Assembly (NCBI RefSeq): GCF_011303555.1
Contig: NZ_CP049868.1
Span: forward strand, 2,108,001 to 2,172,000
From: Pedobacter sp. HDW13
GTDB taxonomy: Bacteria > Bacteroidota > Bacteroidia > Sphingobacteriales > Sphingobacteriaceae
Reading direction: 5' to 3'
DNA: 64,000 bases
The notes beneath the pieces are model-generated. The model saw nothing but the letters and a program-made list of their open reading frames with translations, was not told the origin of the DNA and made no database searches. Below are positions 1-10,861 of the stretch, piece after piece. A program made the position numbers and the translations under genes. How positions within the stretch are numbered: position 1 is the first letter of the stretch; each line of letters opens with the position of its first letter.

Positions 1-35
1 CAAATGAGTCAAAATAGTACTATTGCTGCCTGTTA

Positions 36-584
36 TTAAATCGTTAAGCTATGTTTAAGCAGTATTAACAGGTAAATGCCAAAAGGCATAATAAGTCCCG
101 ATGTTTCGTTGGTATGAAACCTCAATTGCTTTAAAGCTGATGTAAGCTGGTTTTTAACCGTTTGTTTAGAGAGGTTAAGTACTTTGGCAATTTCATCAAT
201 ATCCATCTCCTGTATTTTGCTCATTACCAAAATCTCTTTCCTTTTTTCGGGCAGGCGCTGCAGCAGTCCGTACAGCTGATCCATCAGTTCCGTTTCGAGT
301 GTACCCACATTATCGATCAGGTAATTTTCAAAATTATCTTCCATAATGGTGGTATCCGTCTTTTTCCGCCGATATTCTTTTAAAATCTGGTTTTTAGCGG
401 CCCTAAACAGGTAATTTTCTATCGAAACAATGTTTACTTCGGTCTTGCGCGCCCACAGATCAGTAAAAATATCCTGCACAAAATTCTGCGAAAGAGACTC
501 ATCCCTGGTCATCCGAAAACAGAATGCATACAGTTTCTCCCAATGGCGGATATAGATGTATTCAAATTCTTTCAAGCAGATCAT
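36..584 (-). CDS. ECF-type RNA polymerase sigma factor (sigma-70 family)
   Basis: A 182-residue protein with the two-domain layout of extracytoplasmic-function sigma factors. Sigma region 2 spans about residues 5-70 (HWEKLYAFCFR, then VQDIFTDLWARK and a YLFRAAKNQILKEYR stretch), and region 4 about 105-160 (LPEKRKEILVMSK, then the helix-turn-helix MDIDEIAKVLNLSKQTVKN). Such factors recruit core polymerase to SusC/SusD promoters in Bacteroidota. It is transcribed away from the SusC/D operon starting at 1363. No anti-sigma gene is visible, but the window ends 35 bases past the stop. The N-terminus is about ten residues shorter than usual for the family, and an in-frame stop lies 12 bases upstream of the ATG. 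The C-terminal 25 residues are hydrophobic. Confidence 0.9.
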   Translation of the reverse strand: MICLKEFEYIYIRHWEKLYAFCFRMTRDESLSQNFVQDIFTDLWARKTEVNIVSIENYLFRAAKNQILKEYRRKKTDTTIMEDNFENYLIDNVGTLETELMDQLYGLLQRLPEKRKEILVMSKIQEMDIDEIAKVLNLSKQTVKNQLTSALKQLRFHTNETSGLIMPFGIYLLILLKHSLTI

Positions 585-796
585 AGGGGATGATTAATTT
601 TTAAGCCTAAGAAATGAAAAAGATGTGGCCTGAATTTTACTTGAAGGTTATGTTTTAATTAAATTTTGGCGTTTAGCCGGCATGTTCCGAGAGAGAAAGC
701 TAGCCGAGCCAGCTTTTTTTAAGCTACCCAACCGAAAAGTAAATGCCCAAACAGGCTTTTGAACTAAATAGTCGATTTTCAGGCAATTATACCCGA

Positions 797-855
797 TTTT
801 CTACCTTTTATTTAAGGATTTTCATCTTTTTTTAAAGTAGAATATAGCAGTTTTG
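797..855 (+). promoter_or_regulatory. Operator/promoter copy A of the hybrid two-component regulon
   Basis: One of three near-identical 59-bp sites in the window. It consists of TTTTCTACC, a 10-base spacer, GGATTTTCATC plus a T tract, then TTTTG whose final G lies 39 bases after the GGATTTTC start. GATTTTC occurs twice, 22 bases apart, giving the direct repeat on one face of the helix that AraC-type dimers bind. The terminal TTTTG resembles the -7 box of Bacteroidota promoters. It points toward the SusC/D operon at 1363, about 500 bases ahead of SusC. Binding by the regulator at 22577-26640 is inferred. Confidence 0.65.
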
Positions 856-964
856 ATTTAACCAAACCCATATCCTTTCCGGCTTCGGGGAAGATATGAA
901 AACCTTATAGGCAGGCTGTCCCCAAAAGCAGGCTTATAAAACAAATTAACCAAAACGATTAATT

Positions 965-1162
965 ATGAAAAAACCACTACTTCACAAACATGGCTTTCTG
1001 AAGGTTTACCAGGCTTCGATCCCAATTCCTTTCGGCTGTTTGTTACCAGGCGTACTGTTGCCCCTGCAACCTTACCACCGAACGTACCTAACAGCACTAT
1101 TATGCGGTGATGCCAAAATCCTAATGTTTCCAGTTCAAGGCCAAAATTTACAACCGAATTAA
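965..1162 (+). CDS. Possible leader ORF of the SusC/D operon (65 aa, unrecognised)
   Basis: This short ORF begins ATGAAAAAACC after an AT-rich, well-formed Bacteroidota-like translation start (AACCAAAACGATTAATT), 110 bases downstream of the -7-like box of operator copy A and about 400 bases ahead of SusC. The protein has no recognisable domain, no clear signal peptide and an unusual P/L/Y composition. It could be a leader peptide, a decayed 5' gene or a chance ORF in a long untranslated leader. The remaining sequence to 1362 shows no other ORF or strong hairpin. Confidence 0.25.
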   Translation: MKKPLLHKHGFLKVYQASIPIPFGCLLPGVLLPLQPYHRTYLTALLCGDAKILMFPVQGQNLQPN

Positions 1163-1362
1163 GCAAGCCCCCAAATTTTAAAGGTAAAAACAGTTAAACA
1201 GTTTACCCGGTGCATAACACCATGAAGAGCAGCTACAAGCCCTTTTCATGCTGTTGATGTAATAGCCACAATAGTGGCCCGGTAATTTATTGCCCTGCCG
1301 AAAGGTGTGGGTGGATCTGTATTGCTGTTTTTAAATAGACAAGCCAACAAACATGATATAAA

Positions 1363-4300
1363 ATGAACAAAAAAAATCAAGCATTGGATCCATACCTAAA
1401 CCCGTTTCAACCGGTATGTTTATTTAAAAACATCCCCAAAAAAATGGGTTTATTTTTAGTGCTATCCACCATGATTAACTGTGCAGTTAACCTTAAATCG
1501 TACGGAAAAAGCGCAGTTAACCCGGTTGGCATCTGCTTTCAGGATACCACCAAAAAAGCAAAACAGCCAGCTGCCATCGATTCGGTGGTATTGGTAAGCT
1601 ATGTATCCAAAAGAAATACAGATACCGTAAAACTCAATCAGGTAAGCAAATATCCTTTTATCTCCCTGCAACAAGCCTTAAAAAGCAATACTAAAGGCTT
1701 GTATGTGCAGGAAATTACCGGCGAGCCGGGCAGTGCCAACCAATCGATGCTGTTACGAGGCTTAAGCCGTCCTTTACTTTCTAAAACCAATGTTGCAGAA
1801 TCGCAGCCTGCTGTTTTTATTAACGGTATTCCTTTAATCGGCGATAATCCTTTTGTTTATAATGTACAGGAATACGATTTTTCGCCAATAGGGCCCGCCA
1901 CCAATCTGTTATCTGCCATCGATCTCGATAACATCCAATCTATAAACGTAATCAGTAATTTGGCAGCCGTTTCTATTTATGGTCCGCGCGCTGCCAATGG
2001 CGCCATCTTAATTACCACCAAAAATGCACATCAGGGCAACCGCGAAATTTCGGTAAACAGCTATTTCGGTTTTGCCAGTAAAAACAAGGTAACCACCACC
2101 AATGGCCGCGACGAAAGCCTGTTGCGTAGTATTTTTTACAATAAGTATGCTAAGCCCGAAGATTTCGACAAATACCCGGCTTACCTGGCCGATGCCACTA
2201 ACGAAAACTATTACGGCCGTTCAGACTGGACCGACCTGTACTACAAAAACGCAGCACTGCATACCATCAATGCCAGCATAACCGGTGGAACCTCGCGATC
2301 TAACTTCAGATTTTTTGCCGGCAATACTTCTAACGCAGGCAATGCCGACGATACGCGCCTGAACCGCTACAATGCAGCTTTCTTTATCAATGTACTGCCG
2401 CTGAAATGGCTCACCATCTCAACCATGGTTAATGCTACCCGCCTTAACCGCGACCGCAACCGCTCATTGCGCGATCGTTTTGCAGAAATGCAATACGTAC
2501 CCGACCTCATTAGCCCCATAGCTCCAAATAAAACCATTTATGGCAATTACCTAAGCGAGTACGAAAACAAAACCATCGATAACAATATCAACAATGTAAT
2601 ACAAGGCTCGTTCTCGGCCAATGCCAGGTACATGAACTTCGATTTCATTAGCCGCGTATCGTTTGATTACAATGAGGGCATGCGCGATTTATTTTACCCC
2701 ACCACTTTAATGGATGGAAACAACTACGTATCTAATTTTTATGCCTACAACCAGCGTTTAAACATCGATAACTCCATTGCTTACAATTTTAAAGTAAACA
2801 AAGCCCACGTATTTAAGGCATTGTTCGGCCATACGCTTTCGCGCGATGTAAATAAATACAACTACCTGCAGGGCTATAAAGGTACCAGCGATTATATACG
2901 GATTAACAGTGTAGATGGCGATGTTAATGAGAAAGACTATTTACAACCTCAGGGCTTTTTCACCAAAAAATTTACCGATAAACAAAAAATCAACATTAGC
3001 TCTTTATACGGCAGTTTTGATTATACCCTGAACAACGAGTTTTTTGCTACCCTGGTAGCCCGTACCGATGGCGCCTCGAACATGCAGGCCAATAACAGGT
3101 GGTTCTTTTCGCCATCGGTAAACACCAAATGGGACATTACTAAATACCTTAAAAGCGCTGTACTGAATAACTTAAGCTTAAACGCCTCGTATGGCCGTTT
3201 AGGTACGCTTAACATTACCGATATGTATGGTGCAGGCCCGCAATATGTAAGCGATCTGGGTTGGAGCTCCAATAAATCAGTAGGTTCTTATGGTGGTATT
3301 GGTACACTTTCTCGCCCGTACAGCTCGGGCTGGATTGGTTACGATATTCCATGGGCCTATGTACAGGCACTTGAACTAGGCGCCGATGCCGCTTTCTTAA
3401 ACAACAGGTTGCAAACCCGCCTGTCTTTCTATTCTAAAACCAACAAACGCATGCTTTTAGGCGTGCCGGTAAATGCCGAATCGGGCTACACCAAAGAGTA
3501 CAAAAGCGGCATGGATGTAAACAATAAAGGCATAGAACTGGCACTTTCGGCCGAAATCATTAAGCCTAAAGCCAGTACGCTGGGCTGGAATGCCGATTTC
3601 AATATTGCTTTTAACCAAAATACATTAAAAGCCCTGCCCAACAACCTGAACGAGATTACCATTGGCACACAAAAACTTACTGTAGGCAAACCGGTCGATC
3701 AGATTCTGGTACTGCAAAGTCAGGGCGTTTACCAAACCGATGTAGATGTACCTGTAAATCCAGCCAACTTCCAGATCATGACCTACAAAGGCCTGAAACT
3801 GCATGGTGGCGATCCGAAATGGAAAGACCAGAATGGCGATTACATCATCGATGAAAACGATAAGGTAGCCATGGGCGGTTATATGCCCCGCATTGTCGGC
3901 AATTTTAGCAGCACACTGAGCTACAAGGGCTTTAACCTCGATTTCAACATCTACTTCGCCTTAAAACGAAGCATCATTAACCAATCGGCAGCCAACCAGC
4001 TCGATTTCATCAACAAAACCGGCAATAACAACATCAACTCGGTAAACGAAATCACTTTCTGGCAAAAAGGCATTAATGTGGCCGATTACCCAATTTACAA
4101 TCCATGGAGTGCTGTGCAATCGTACCGTACCGATCAGGATATTTTTATCGAAAATGGTTCTTATGCCAAGTTAAGGTCTGTTTCTCTGGGTTACGACATC
4201 TCGAGCTTCAGGTATTTTAACAAAACCTTCCGGAAAATTTATGTGTACGCCTCAGCACTTAACCTGTACACCTTAAAAAGTTATACCGGCGGCGATCCGG

Positions 4301-4386
4301 AACTGGTGAGCTATACCGGCGAAGATACCGGTTATGGCTTGCCAATACCGAGAACATTCACACTAGGTTTAAAAATTGATTTATAA
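1363..4386 (+). CDS. SusC/RagA-type TonB-dependent outer-membrane transporter
   Basis: 1007 residues. A hydrophobic export segment lies near residues 28-48. The plug domain follows directly at about 85-220 with the SusC hallmarks LLRGLSRP, PAVFINGIPL and the plug end SIYGPRAANGAILITTK. A 22-strand beta-barrel fills the rest and ends in the aromatic/leucine C-terminus TFTLGLKIDL used for outer-membrane assembly. It lacks the CarboxypepD_reg-like domain that usually precedes the plug and that the other SusC proteins here carry. It is the first gene of a long operon and pairs with the SusD lipoprotein that starts 11 bases downstream. The ligand is unknown; the context suggests a glycopeptide or glycan. 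Confidence 0.93.
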   Translation: MNKKNQALDPYLNPFQPVCLFKNIPKKMGLFLVLSTMINCAVNLKSYGKSAVNPVGICFQDTTKKAKQPAAIDSVVLVSYVSKRNTDTVKLNQVSKYPFISLQQALKSNTKGLYVQEITGEPGSANQSMLLRGLSRPLLSKTNVAESQPAVFINGIPLIGDNPFVYNVQEYDFSPIGPATNLLSAIDLDNIQSINVISNLAAVSIYGPRAANGAILITTKNAHQGNREISVNSYFGFASKNKVTTTNGRDESLLRSIFYNKYAKPEDFDKYPAYLADATNENYYGRSDWTDLYYKNAALHTINASITGGTSRSNFRFFAGNTSNAGNADDTRLNRYNAAFFINVLPLKWLTISTMVNATRLNRDRNRSLRDRFAEMQYVPDLISPIAPNKTIYGNYLSEYENKTIDNNINNVIQGSFSANARYMNFDFISRVSFDYNEGMRDLFYPTTLMDGNNYVSNFYAYNQRLNIDNSIAYNFKVNKAHVFKALFGHTLSRDVNKYNYLQGYKGTSDYIRINSVDGDVNEKDYLQPQGFFTKKFTDKQKINISSLYGSFDYTLNNEFFATLVARTDGASNMQANNRWFFSPSVNTKWDITKYLKSAVLNNLSLNASYGRLGTLNITDMYGAGPQYVSDLGWSSNKSVGSYGGIGTLSRPYSSGWIGYDIPWAYVQALELGADAAFLNNRLQTRLSFYSKTNKRMLLGVPVNAESGYTKEYKSGMDVNNKGIELALSAEIIKPKASTLGWNADFNIAFNQNTLKALPNNLNEITIGTQKLTVGKPVDQILVLQSQGVYQTDVDVPVNPANFQIMTYKGLKLHGGDPKWKDQNGDYIIDENDKVAMGGYMPRIVGNFSSTLSYKGFNLDFNIYFALKRSIINQSAANQLDFINKTGNNNINSVNEITFWQKGINVADYPIYNPWSAVQSYRTDQDIFIENGSYAKLRSVSLGYDISSFRYFNKTFRKIYVYASALNLYTLKSYTGGDPELVSYTGEDTGYGLPIPRTFTLGLKIDL

Positions 4387-4396
4387 GCACATCCAC

Positions 4397-5935
4397 ATGT
4401 ATAACAAAATAAAACCATCCAGAAACGTAATCAAAAAGATAGGGATGTTTATGCTATTCGGTACGGTATTGCTATCGGGCTGTAACAAAGAACTCGATAT
4501 CGATTCTACCCACCTGGTAAACGAAAGCAACAACTGGAAAAGTTTAGCCGATGCCCGCTCGGCCCTGCTGGGTTCGTACGGCTTACTCAGGGCTGCACTG
4601 GCCGATAATAATGCCCACTGGCTGTATGGCGATGTGCGCATGGGCGATTTTAAAGCCACCTCCCGCCTGGATTTAAAGGCTATTGCCGAAAACAACTTAA
4701 ATGCACCTTATCCGGTAGTAAAATCATTAAGCAACTGGCGTAAATTCTATGCCGTAATTAACAGCTGTACGGTTTTTATTGATCGTGCCGGCGAAATTTT
4801 AAAAAACGACAAGCAATACACCGAAGAAAATTACAAGATTGATGTTGCTCAAATGCGGGCACTCAGGGCCTTTACCTACTTTTACATGGTCAGGATCTGG
4901 GGCGATATCCCGCTGATTACGGCCTCTACCGACGGTAATTTTATCGAACGGCCTAAAGTAGCATCAGAAATTGTATTGCAGTTTGCCACCAGCGAATTGC
5001 TGGCCGTTGTTAATGCTTTGCCTTACCGCTATGGTGCATTGCAAAACGGTTTCAACCAGCAAACCTATTACGGTAAGGTTGCCCCGTACTGGGATGGTAT
5101 CTTACTGAACCGCATTTCGGCCTATTCCATTCTGGCACATATTGCAGCCTGGCAGGGAAAATACCTCGATGCCGTTGCCTACTCGAAATTTGTAATGACC
5201 AACTTTGGTTTAAGTGGTGCCATTTATACCACCACACAAAACCTCACCAAGGTAGATGGCCTGTTTTATGGCAATAACGCCTCGCAACTGGTAGGCTTTC
5301 CGTTTAACTACAATACTGCCGAAATGAGCGCTGTAGGCCATATCGAAGATCTGGCGCTGGCAGCTCCCATCATTTCAAAAGCTGTACCGCAAATTAAAAT
5401 GCCTGATGATGTAATTGCAAGCATATTTAACGAAGCAAACGACCTCAGGTTCAGGTTCGATCCCCTTACCGGTTTACCCGTATCCGATTATTTCAGCGGT
5501 TATGGTACTTCAAACACCGTATTCAGCAAAGTAAAATGTATCCGCAATGCCTCTACCGACGGTACACTGGCCATTTACAGCTCAGCTTTAATTTTTACCC
5601 GGATAGAAGAAATTACACTGCTTTATGCCGAATCGCTGGCTGCTATAGGCAGTATGGAAGATGCTACAGATGCTTTGGACATTGTACGCAACAGTCGTGG
5701 TATTGGCCTGTACAAGGGTACAAATGCCGGATTGATTGATGCCATTTTTGCCGAACGCCGGAGGGAGTTAATGGGCGAAGGCTGGCGCTGGTACGATCTG
5801 GTACGCTACAACAAACTAAAAAACAACGACCCAAAATTTACCGACCTGATTAAAAAAGGCGGCATTTACTGGCCTATTGATGAAGAAGTGCTAAGCACCA
5901 ATGCAAAAATTACTCAAAACGAATATTGGAGGTAA
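4397..5935 (+). CDS. SusD/RagB-family nutrient-binding lipoprotein
   Basis: A surface glycan/peptide-binding partner of the SusC encoded just upstream. The start at 4397 was chosen over an in-frame ATG at 4376 because 4397 avoids overlapping SusC and gives a clean lipoprotein signal with the acylated Cys at about residue 29 (LLSGC). The N-terminal helical TPR-like SusD fold is visible in MRALRAFTYFYMVRIWGDIPLI. The C-terminal SusD motif DAIFAERRRELMGEGWRWYDL and the terminal YWR are typical. Length is about 512 residues, normal for the family. Confidence 0.93.
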   Translation: MYNKIKPSRNVIKKIGMFMLFGTVLLSGCNKELDIDSTHLVNESNNWKSLADARSALLGSYGLLRAALADNNAHWLYGDVRMGDFKATSRLDLKAIAENNLNAPYPVVKSLSNWRKFYAVINSCTVFIDRAGEILKNDKQYTEENYKIDVAQMRALRAFTYFYMVRIWGDIPLITASTDGNFIERPKVASEIVLQFATSELLAVVNALPYRYGALQNGFNQQTYYGKVAPYWDGILLNRISAYSILAHIAAWQGKYLDAVAYSKFVMTNFGLSGAIYTTTQNLTKVDGLFYGNNASQLVGFPFNYNTAEMSAVGHIEDLALAAPIISKAVPQIKMPDDVIASIFNEANDLRFRFDPLTGLPVSDYFSGYGTSNTVFSKVKCIRNASTDGTLAIYSSALIFTRIEEITLLYAESLAAIGSMEDATDALDIVRNSRGIGLYKGTNAGLIDAIFAERRRELMGEGWRWYDLVRYNKLKNNDPKFTDLIKKGGIYWPIDEEVLSTNAKITQNEYWR

Positions 5936-5937
5936 CG

Positions 5938-6600
5938 ATGATAAAAAGTATTAAAAATATAGCCTGCTGTATGGCCATAGCCCTGTTTGCCCTTGCCTGC
6001 AAAAAAGACAATGGCGCCTACAACTATGAAAACGAAGCCAATGTATTTGATGGCAATGCTTATGCCTACCTTAAATCGCAAACCGGTAAATACGATTCGC
6101 TGCTTAAAGTATGCGAGCGGGTAAGCTGGGCAAAAGATACCTTAAGCAACAGTAAAGCCATTACCGTGTTTTCGCTTACCAACCGCAATTTTTCAGTGGC
6201 ACTAAACGCCCTGAACAACCTCAGGTTAAGCCAGAATAAAAAAGCATTGGGTATTGCCAATCTGGATGCTGGCCAGCTGGGTATTTTATTAGACCGCTAC
6301 ATTGTAAGCACAAAAATAACCACCGATAGCCTGCACTTTGCTGATGGAGCCTTTTTAACCAGCACCCATTTTAAATATGGCATGAATGCGCAGGAGCTGA
6401 ACTCGAATGCCAGCGGTTATGTTTTTGGTGGTCCAAAAGGGGTGGTTTACAGCGACATTAAAAACTCGCAGTATACCAAAGAATGGAAATCGGCCACTAC
6501 CCAGGCGGTAAATATTGAAACCAACAATGCCATTATCCACGTGCTTTCGGCTTCGCACGAATTTGGTTTCGGCGAATTCCTCATCCGATTAAATAAATAA
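5938..6600 (+). CDS. Fasciclin (FAS1)-like lipoprotein, first copy
   Basis: About 220 residues with a lipobox ending at Cys21 (ALFALAC). The region from 35 on matches a FAS1 domain: TVFSLTNRNF at the H1 position and a closing NNAIIHVLS, the H2-like segment that usually reads NG.IHVID. FAS1 domains mediate adhesion or ligand binding outside the cell. The ATG at 5938 follows the SusD stop by two bases. A GGAGG, which is also SusD's last codons, lies close upstream and may aid coupled translation; an in-frame ATG at 5926 is less likely. It resembles the fasciclin protein at 12441. Confidence 0.75.
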   Translation: MIKSIKNIACCMAIALFALACKKDNGAYNYENEANVFDGNAYAYLKSQTGKYDSLLKVCERVSWAKDTLSNSKAITVFSLTNRNFSVALNALNNLRLSQNKKALGIANLDAGQLGILLDRYIVSTKITTDSLHFADGAFLTSTHFKYGMNAQELNSNASGYVFGGPKGVVYSDIKNSQYTKEWKSATTQAVNIETNNAIIHVLSASHEFGFGEFLIRLNK

Positions 6601-6613
6601 ATCATTCAGTTAT

Positions 6614-7635
6614 ATGATACCAAGAAATAAATCAATTGCCTTATTTTTTGTAGCCATTGGCGCATTGGCCATACTGGGCTGCAAAAAATTATTGCCGAGC
6701 GATACCGATGCCTTTAATAAGGATGCCGGATTTAAACAAACCGTTTACAAACCCATACTGGGCCGTACCACTTTAATGGGCGATAATTTTAATATCGAAA
6801 GCTCATCCTTACCACTCACCTTCAAAATCGTGGCCATGCGCAATAGCGATGGCATTACCAGCCCGAGTTGTTAAAACCCTTTCCTGTACTGGTGTGGAAA
6901 AAAGCCTACGATGGGAGCGAGAAATCGATTCAGGAAATTGAAGCCAAACGCAGCACCGAGCAGCATACCCTGTTTGAAGTAGGCGAGCACTCGGGCGAGT
7001 TTATCATGTGGGCAGAGGCCAAAAGCAATATTGTAAAAGCATTGCCCGATTCGGGCTATGTTTTCGACGTAGAAGTATCGAACAATGGCGGCCGTAAATA
7101 TTTCAATAACCTGGTATTGCAGCCGCAAAGAGAGCTGCCTTACGAGCCCAACCGCATTAATCCGCTAACCGGGGCCAATACAGGCGGCACCATTACCCCA
7201 ACATTACTGAACGGTATAGTGGGCGATAAATCCGGACAGCCTTTATCCAGCAGCGATGTAACCATCCTGTTTAATAAAGTGGGCGAAGGCAATTCCATTT
7301 CATTTAAGTTTTTAGATACCCTGCTCAAACCCATCGACCCCGCCAAATTTAAACTCACCAATTGGACAAAACTGGTACATGGCTTTAACATGAAAATGAG
7401 CACTACGGCTGTAAAGTACGATGCCGCTTATCCCATCCCACTTGTAACCATCCCAACGCCTTACACCAACGCTAACGGTACTCGAGCCCGCGTGGCTTTC
7501 GCTTACGATCGCATTGGTTTTGGTGGCTTCAGGGTAGAGGCCAACCTGGGTTTAGACTTTGCCATTTTCGAAAAGGGCGATTGGGAAGTCATTTTCTGGT
7601 TTAATAAAGATAACCCGCGGTTTACCAACGACTAA
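6614..7635 (+). CDS. DUF5007-like surface lipoprotein, frameshifted at about 6862
   Basis: Two frames encode one protein. The first (6614-6874) carries a lipoprotein signal with Cys23 (ILGC) and ends NSDGITSPSC. The second continues from about 6865 as ELLKPFPVLVWKK to 7635. Adding one C to the CCC at 6862-6864 joins them as ...ITSPELLKPF..., giving about 340 residues. I assign DUF5007 from memory of fasciclin-SusC/D operons, with limited certainty. The protein looks like a beta-rich surface lipoprotein and ends in W..NKDNPRF. Its place after SusC-SusD-FAS1 matches the DUF5008-like gene of the second module. A real truncation is possible, but the same error type recurs across the window. Confidence 0.55.
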
Positions 7636-7678
7636 TCCCCAGAAAAATAAGTTGAACATGAGTTTTTACAATACAGAT

Positions 7679-10600
7679 ATGACTAAAAAATACATCCTAA
7701 ATTTATTGTTTTTGGTAACGCTGGCAGTATGGGGGGCACAGTATCGGCCCAAACCCTCATCAGCGTAAAGGGTAAGGTGGTAGATAAAAGTGATGGAAAC
7801 GGCATACCAGCCGTAACCATTATGGCCAGTACCACTACCCGGGCAATAGGAATGACCAGAGATGATGGTTCATTTACGGTAAGCGTACCCGATAACGCAA
7901 CACTAACCTTCAAATACCTCAATTATAAAAATGTTACGGTAAAGTTAAATGGCAAAAACGACCTCAAGGTTGTAATGGCCGAAGACCGTACCTCATTGGA
8001 AGACATTGTGGTAGTGGGTTACGCCCAAAAAACAAAAGAAACCGTAATGGGGCGGTAACCTCATTAAAAGGCAAAGATATCCAGGATGTGCCTGTAAGTA
8101 ACGTAGCCGAATTGTTTCAGGCCAAAGTACCGGGCTTAAACATCCAGATCAATACAGGTAGTCCGGGTGCGGCACCAACCATTAATATGCGTGGTTTATC
8201 CGGCATCAGCGTAACCGGTTCGGGCGATAATGCCTTTTTAACTCCAACCTCACCCTTGTTCGTAATTGATGGGGTACCGGTTGATTTAAATACCGATTAC
8301 CAGTATGGCTTTTCGAGCAACGGCCCGGGCATTAGTCCCTTATCATTAATCCCACCCGAGGATATTGAAGAAATCAACTTCTTAAAAGATGCCAGTGCAA
8401 CAGCCCTTTATGGTGCACAGGGTGCTTATGGGGTAATTTTAATCAATACCCGCAGAGGTAAATCGAAAACCCCGATTATTCAGTACTCAACCAACTTTTT
8501 CTTCAACACCCCGCCTAAACTGCGTCAGGTAATTGGTGGTGCTGCCGAAAGTAATTTAAGGCTTTGGGAAATTTACACTTATGGAACCAATATATATTCG
8601 GCGCGCCAAAGTATCGACAACACACCCATGCTGGCCGATAGTTTAAATGCCTTTTACAACAACTCTACCGATTGGCAAAGCATTTTTTACCGCTCTACCT
8701 ATAACCAGCAGCACAATGTAAATGCAAGCGGTGGCGACGATTCTTTTAACTATAAAATTAACGTGGGTTATTACAATGAAAAGGGGATTCAGGAAAATAC
8801 CGGTTTTACCCGCTACTCGCTGAGCATGAATACCCGTTACAAACCCAGTCCTAAATTTAATGTAAACCTTATCCTATCAAGCAGTTTGGGTAACACCCAA
8901 AAAGGGAGTGGTAATGGTTTACTGCAAACCGGAGTAGCCTCAGGTGCAGGCTCTTCATCTTTATTGCCCGGCCCCAGTTTAATTAACAGCAGTGCAGCTT
9001 TGGGTGCTTTAATTGTTGATAACGACAATAAAGCTGGCAACATTAAAACCAGCGTAGAGGCCCGTTACGAATTTCTTACCGGTTTGGCGCTCTCTAACAT
9101 CACCAGTTACGATTACTCGATGGGAACCACCGAAACCTTTAACCCCGCCATATTAAATAACAATGTGGCAGGTGTTTACTCGTACAACGATAAGCGCAGC
9201 ACCTTATACAACAGGGCCATGTTAAGCTTTAACAAATCCTTTCAAAAAGATGTGCATAACCTGGGTGCCTACGTTTTCTCTGAGGTGTATGTGCGCAATT
9301 TCCAAGCACATGCCATTAAGCAAAATCAGTATACCAACGATCAGTACCAGGGGCCCTTCGGCACTGCAGCAGCAAGCTCGGGTGGCGGGGTGTTAGATAA
9401 CTACTCCGATTCGAGAGCAGCATCGCTCGCCGGAAGTTTATCTTACAACTACAAAACCAAATACCTCATCGAGGCTACTTTCCGTTTAGATGGTACTTCG
9501 AGTACAGGTTTAAATGCACCATGGGCTAAAAACCCATCGCTGGCTGTAAAATGGAATTTCAACAAAGAAAACTTCCTGGCCAACTCCAAATGGCTCGATG
9601 TAGGTATGCTCCGCCTATCGTGGGGTAGAAACATTGCCCCGGTGGGTAGCGTATTCGACGCCAATGGTACTTATGATTATTATGGCAATTACAACGGTAT
9701 TCCAACTACGGCTATCGATTTTAACAACCTGCCCAACATTAAATTATTGCCCACCTCTACTACCCAGTACAATGCGGGTTTAGATTTAAACCTCTTTAAA
9801 AACCGCATTACCCTAACCTTCGATACTTATTACAAAATGGTTGATAACCAGCTTTGGCAAAAGAACATTACTACACACAATGCCTTTACCAAACTTAAAA
9901 CCAACGAGGTTAGCAACGTAAACATCGGTTATGAACTGGCTCTAAGTTTCAGGCCATTGCCGGCTACCAGCAAGGTAAACTGGACCCTGAGCATTAACGG
10001 CGCTTACAATAAGGAAAAAATTACCGCCCTTCCTGATGCTACCCGTCAGATCTTAATTGAGGGAGGCGCTACCGGACAAGCCATATTGTACCGCCTGGGC
10101 CGCAACTCTTTAACCAATATCCTTTACAATTTTAAAGGTGTATTTGCTACCAATGATGACGTGCCAGTTAACCCGGCCAATGGTACCCGTTACCATACTT
10201 TTAACGGTGCTGTACCCGTGTATTTCAAGGCAGGCGATCCGTATTATGCCGATATCAATGGCGATTACGTACTCGACTCGAAAGATATGGTGGGGGCCGG
10301 CAACTCCCAGCCATTAATTAACGGTGGTATCAGCAACTTCGTATCGTACCAGGGCTTTTCGCTTAACGTAATTATGGCTTATACCTGGCACCGCGATATC
10401 CTGAACAACCCGCTGGCTTCGGGCTTTCAGAACTTTGCTTCGCCTTTTTCGGCCAATAACCTGGTACCCATAAGCGAATACAATATATGGCGCCAGTCGG
10501 GCGATATTGCAAATTATCCTAATCCCTACGATTATTTGCGGTACGGAAACTATGGGGCGACCGATAAATCGACACAGTTTTTGCCTTTCCGTTATAACCA

Positions 10601-10850
10601 AACCCTGTTTCAGGAAGATGGTTCGTACCTAAAACTGGCTACGGTAACACTGGGTTACAACTTTAAGCCACAGTTAACCAAACGTCTGGGCATTACCAGC
10701 TTAAGGGTATTTGCTACAGCCAACAACATCCACACTTTTAGTTTTTACTCGGGTGCCGATCCCGAAACTGTGAGTTCGCTGGGCCGGGATAGCTCTGGTG
10801 GTTACCCCGTACGCAGAACCTATGCTTTGGGCTTAAACATTCAATTATAA
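7679..10850 (+). CDS. SusC/RagA-type TonB-dependent transporter, second copy, frameshifted twice
   Basis: This is a SusC gene split over three frames. The signal peptide runs from ATG 7679 (MTKKYILNLLFLVTLAVWG; an in-frame ATG at 7658 is the alternative). The CarboxypepD_reg-like domain is 7729-8058 (VSAQTLISVKGKVVDK, ending DIVVVGYAQ). The plug and barrel run from about 8050 to 10850. One extra G in the run at 7731-7736 restores VWGGTVSAQ, and one in the run at 8049-8052 restores ETVMGAVTSLKG. The plug ends TALYGAQGAYGVILINTRRG and the barrel ends TYALGLNIQL. The restored length is about 1057 residues. It pairs with the SusD starting at 10862. Confidence 0.85.
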
Positions 10851-10861
10851 ACAGGAACACG

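Noticed and set aside
7559..7768. 69-codon ORF ending in the G run at the second SusC start
   Set aside because: Its end is the SusC signal peptide read before a one-base deficit; it is not a separate gene.
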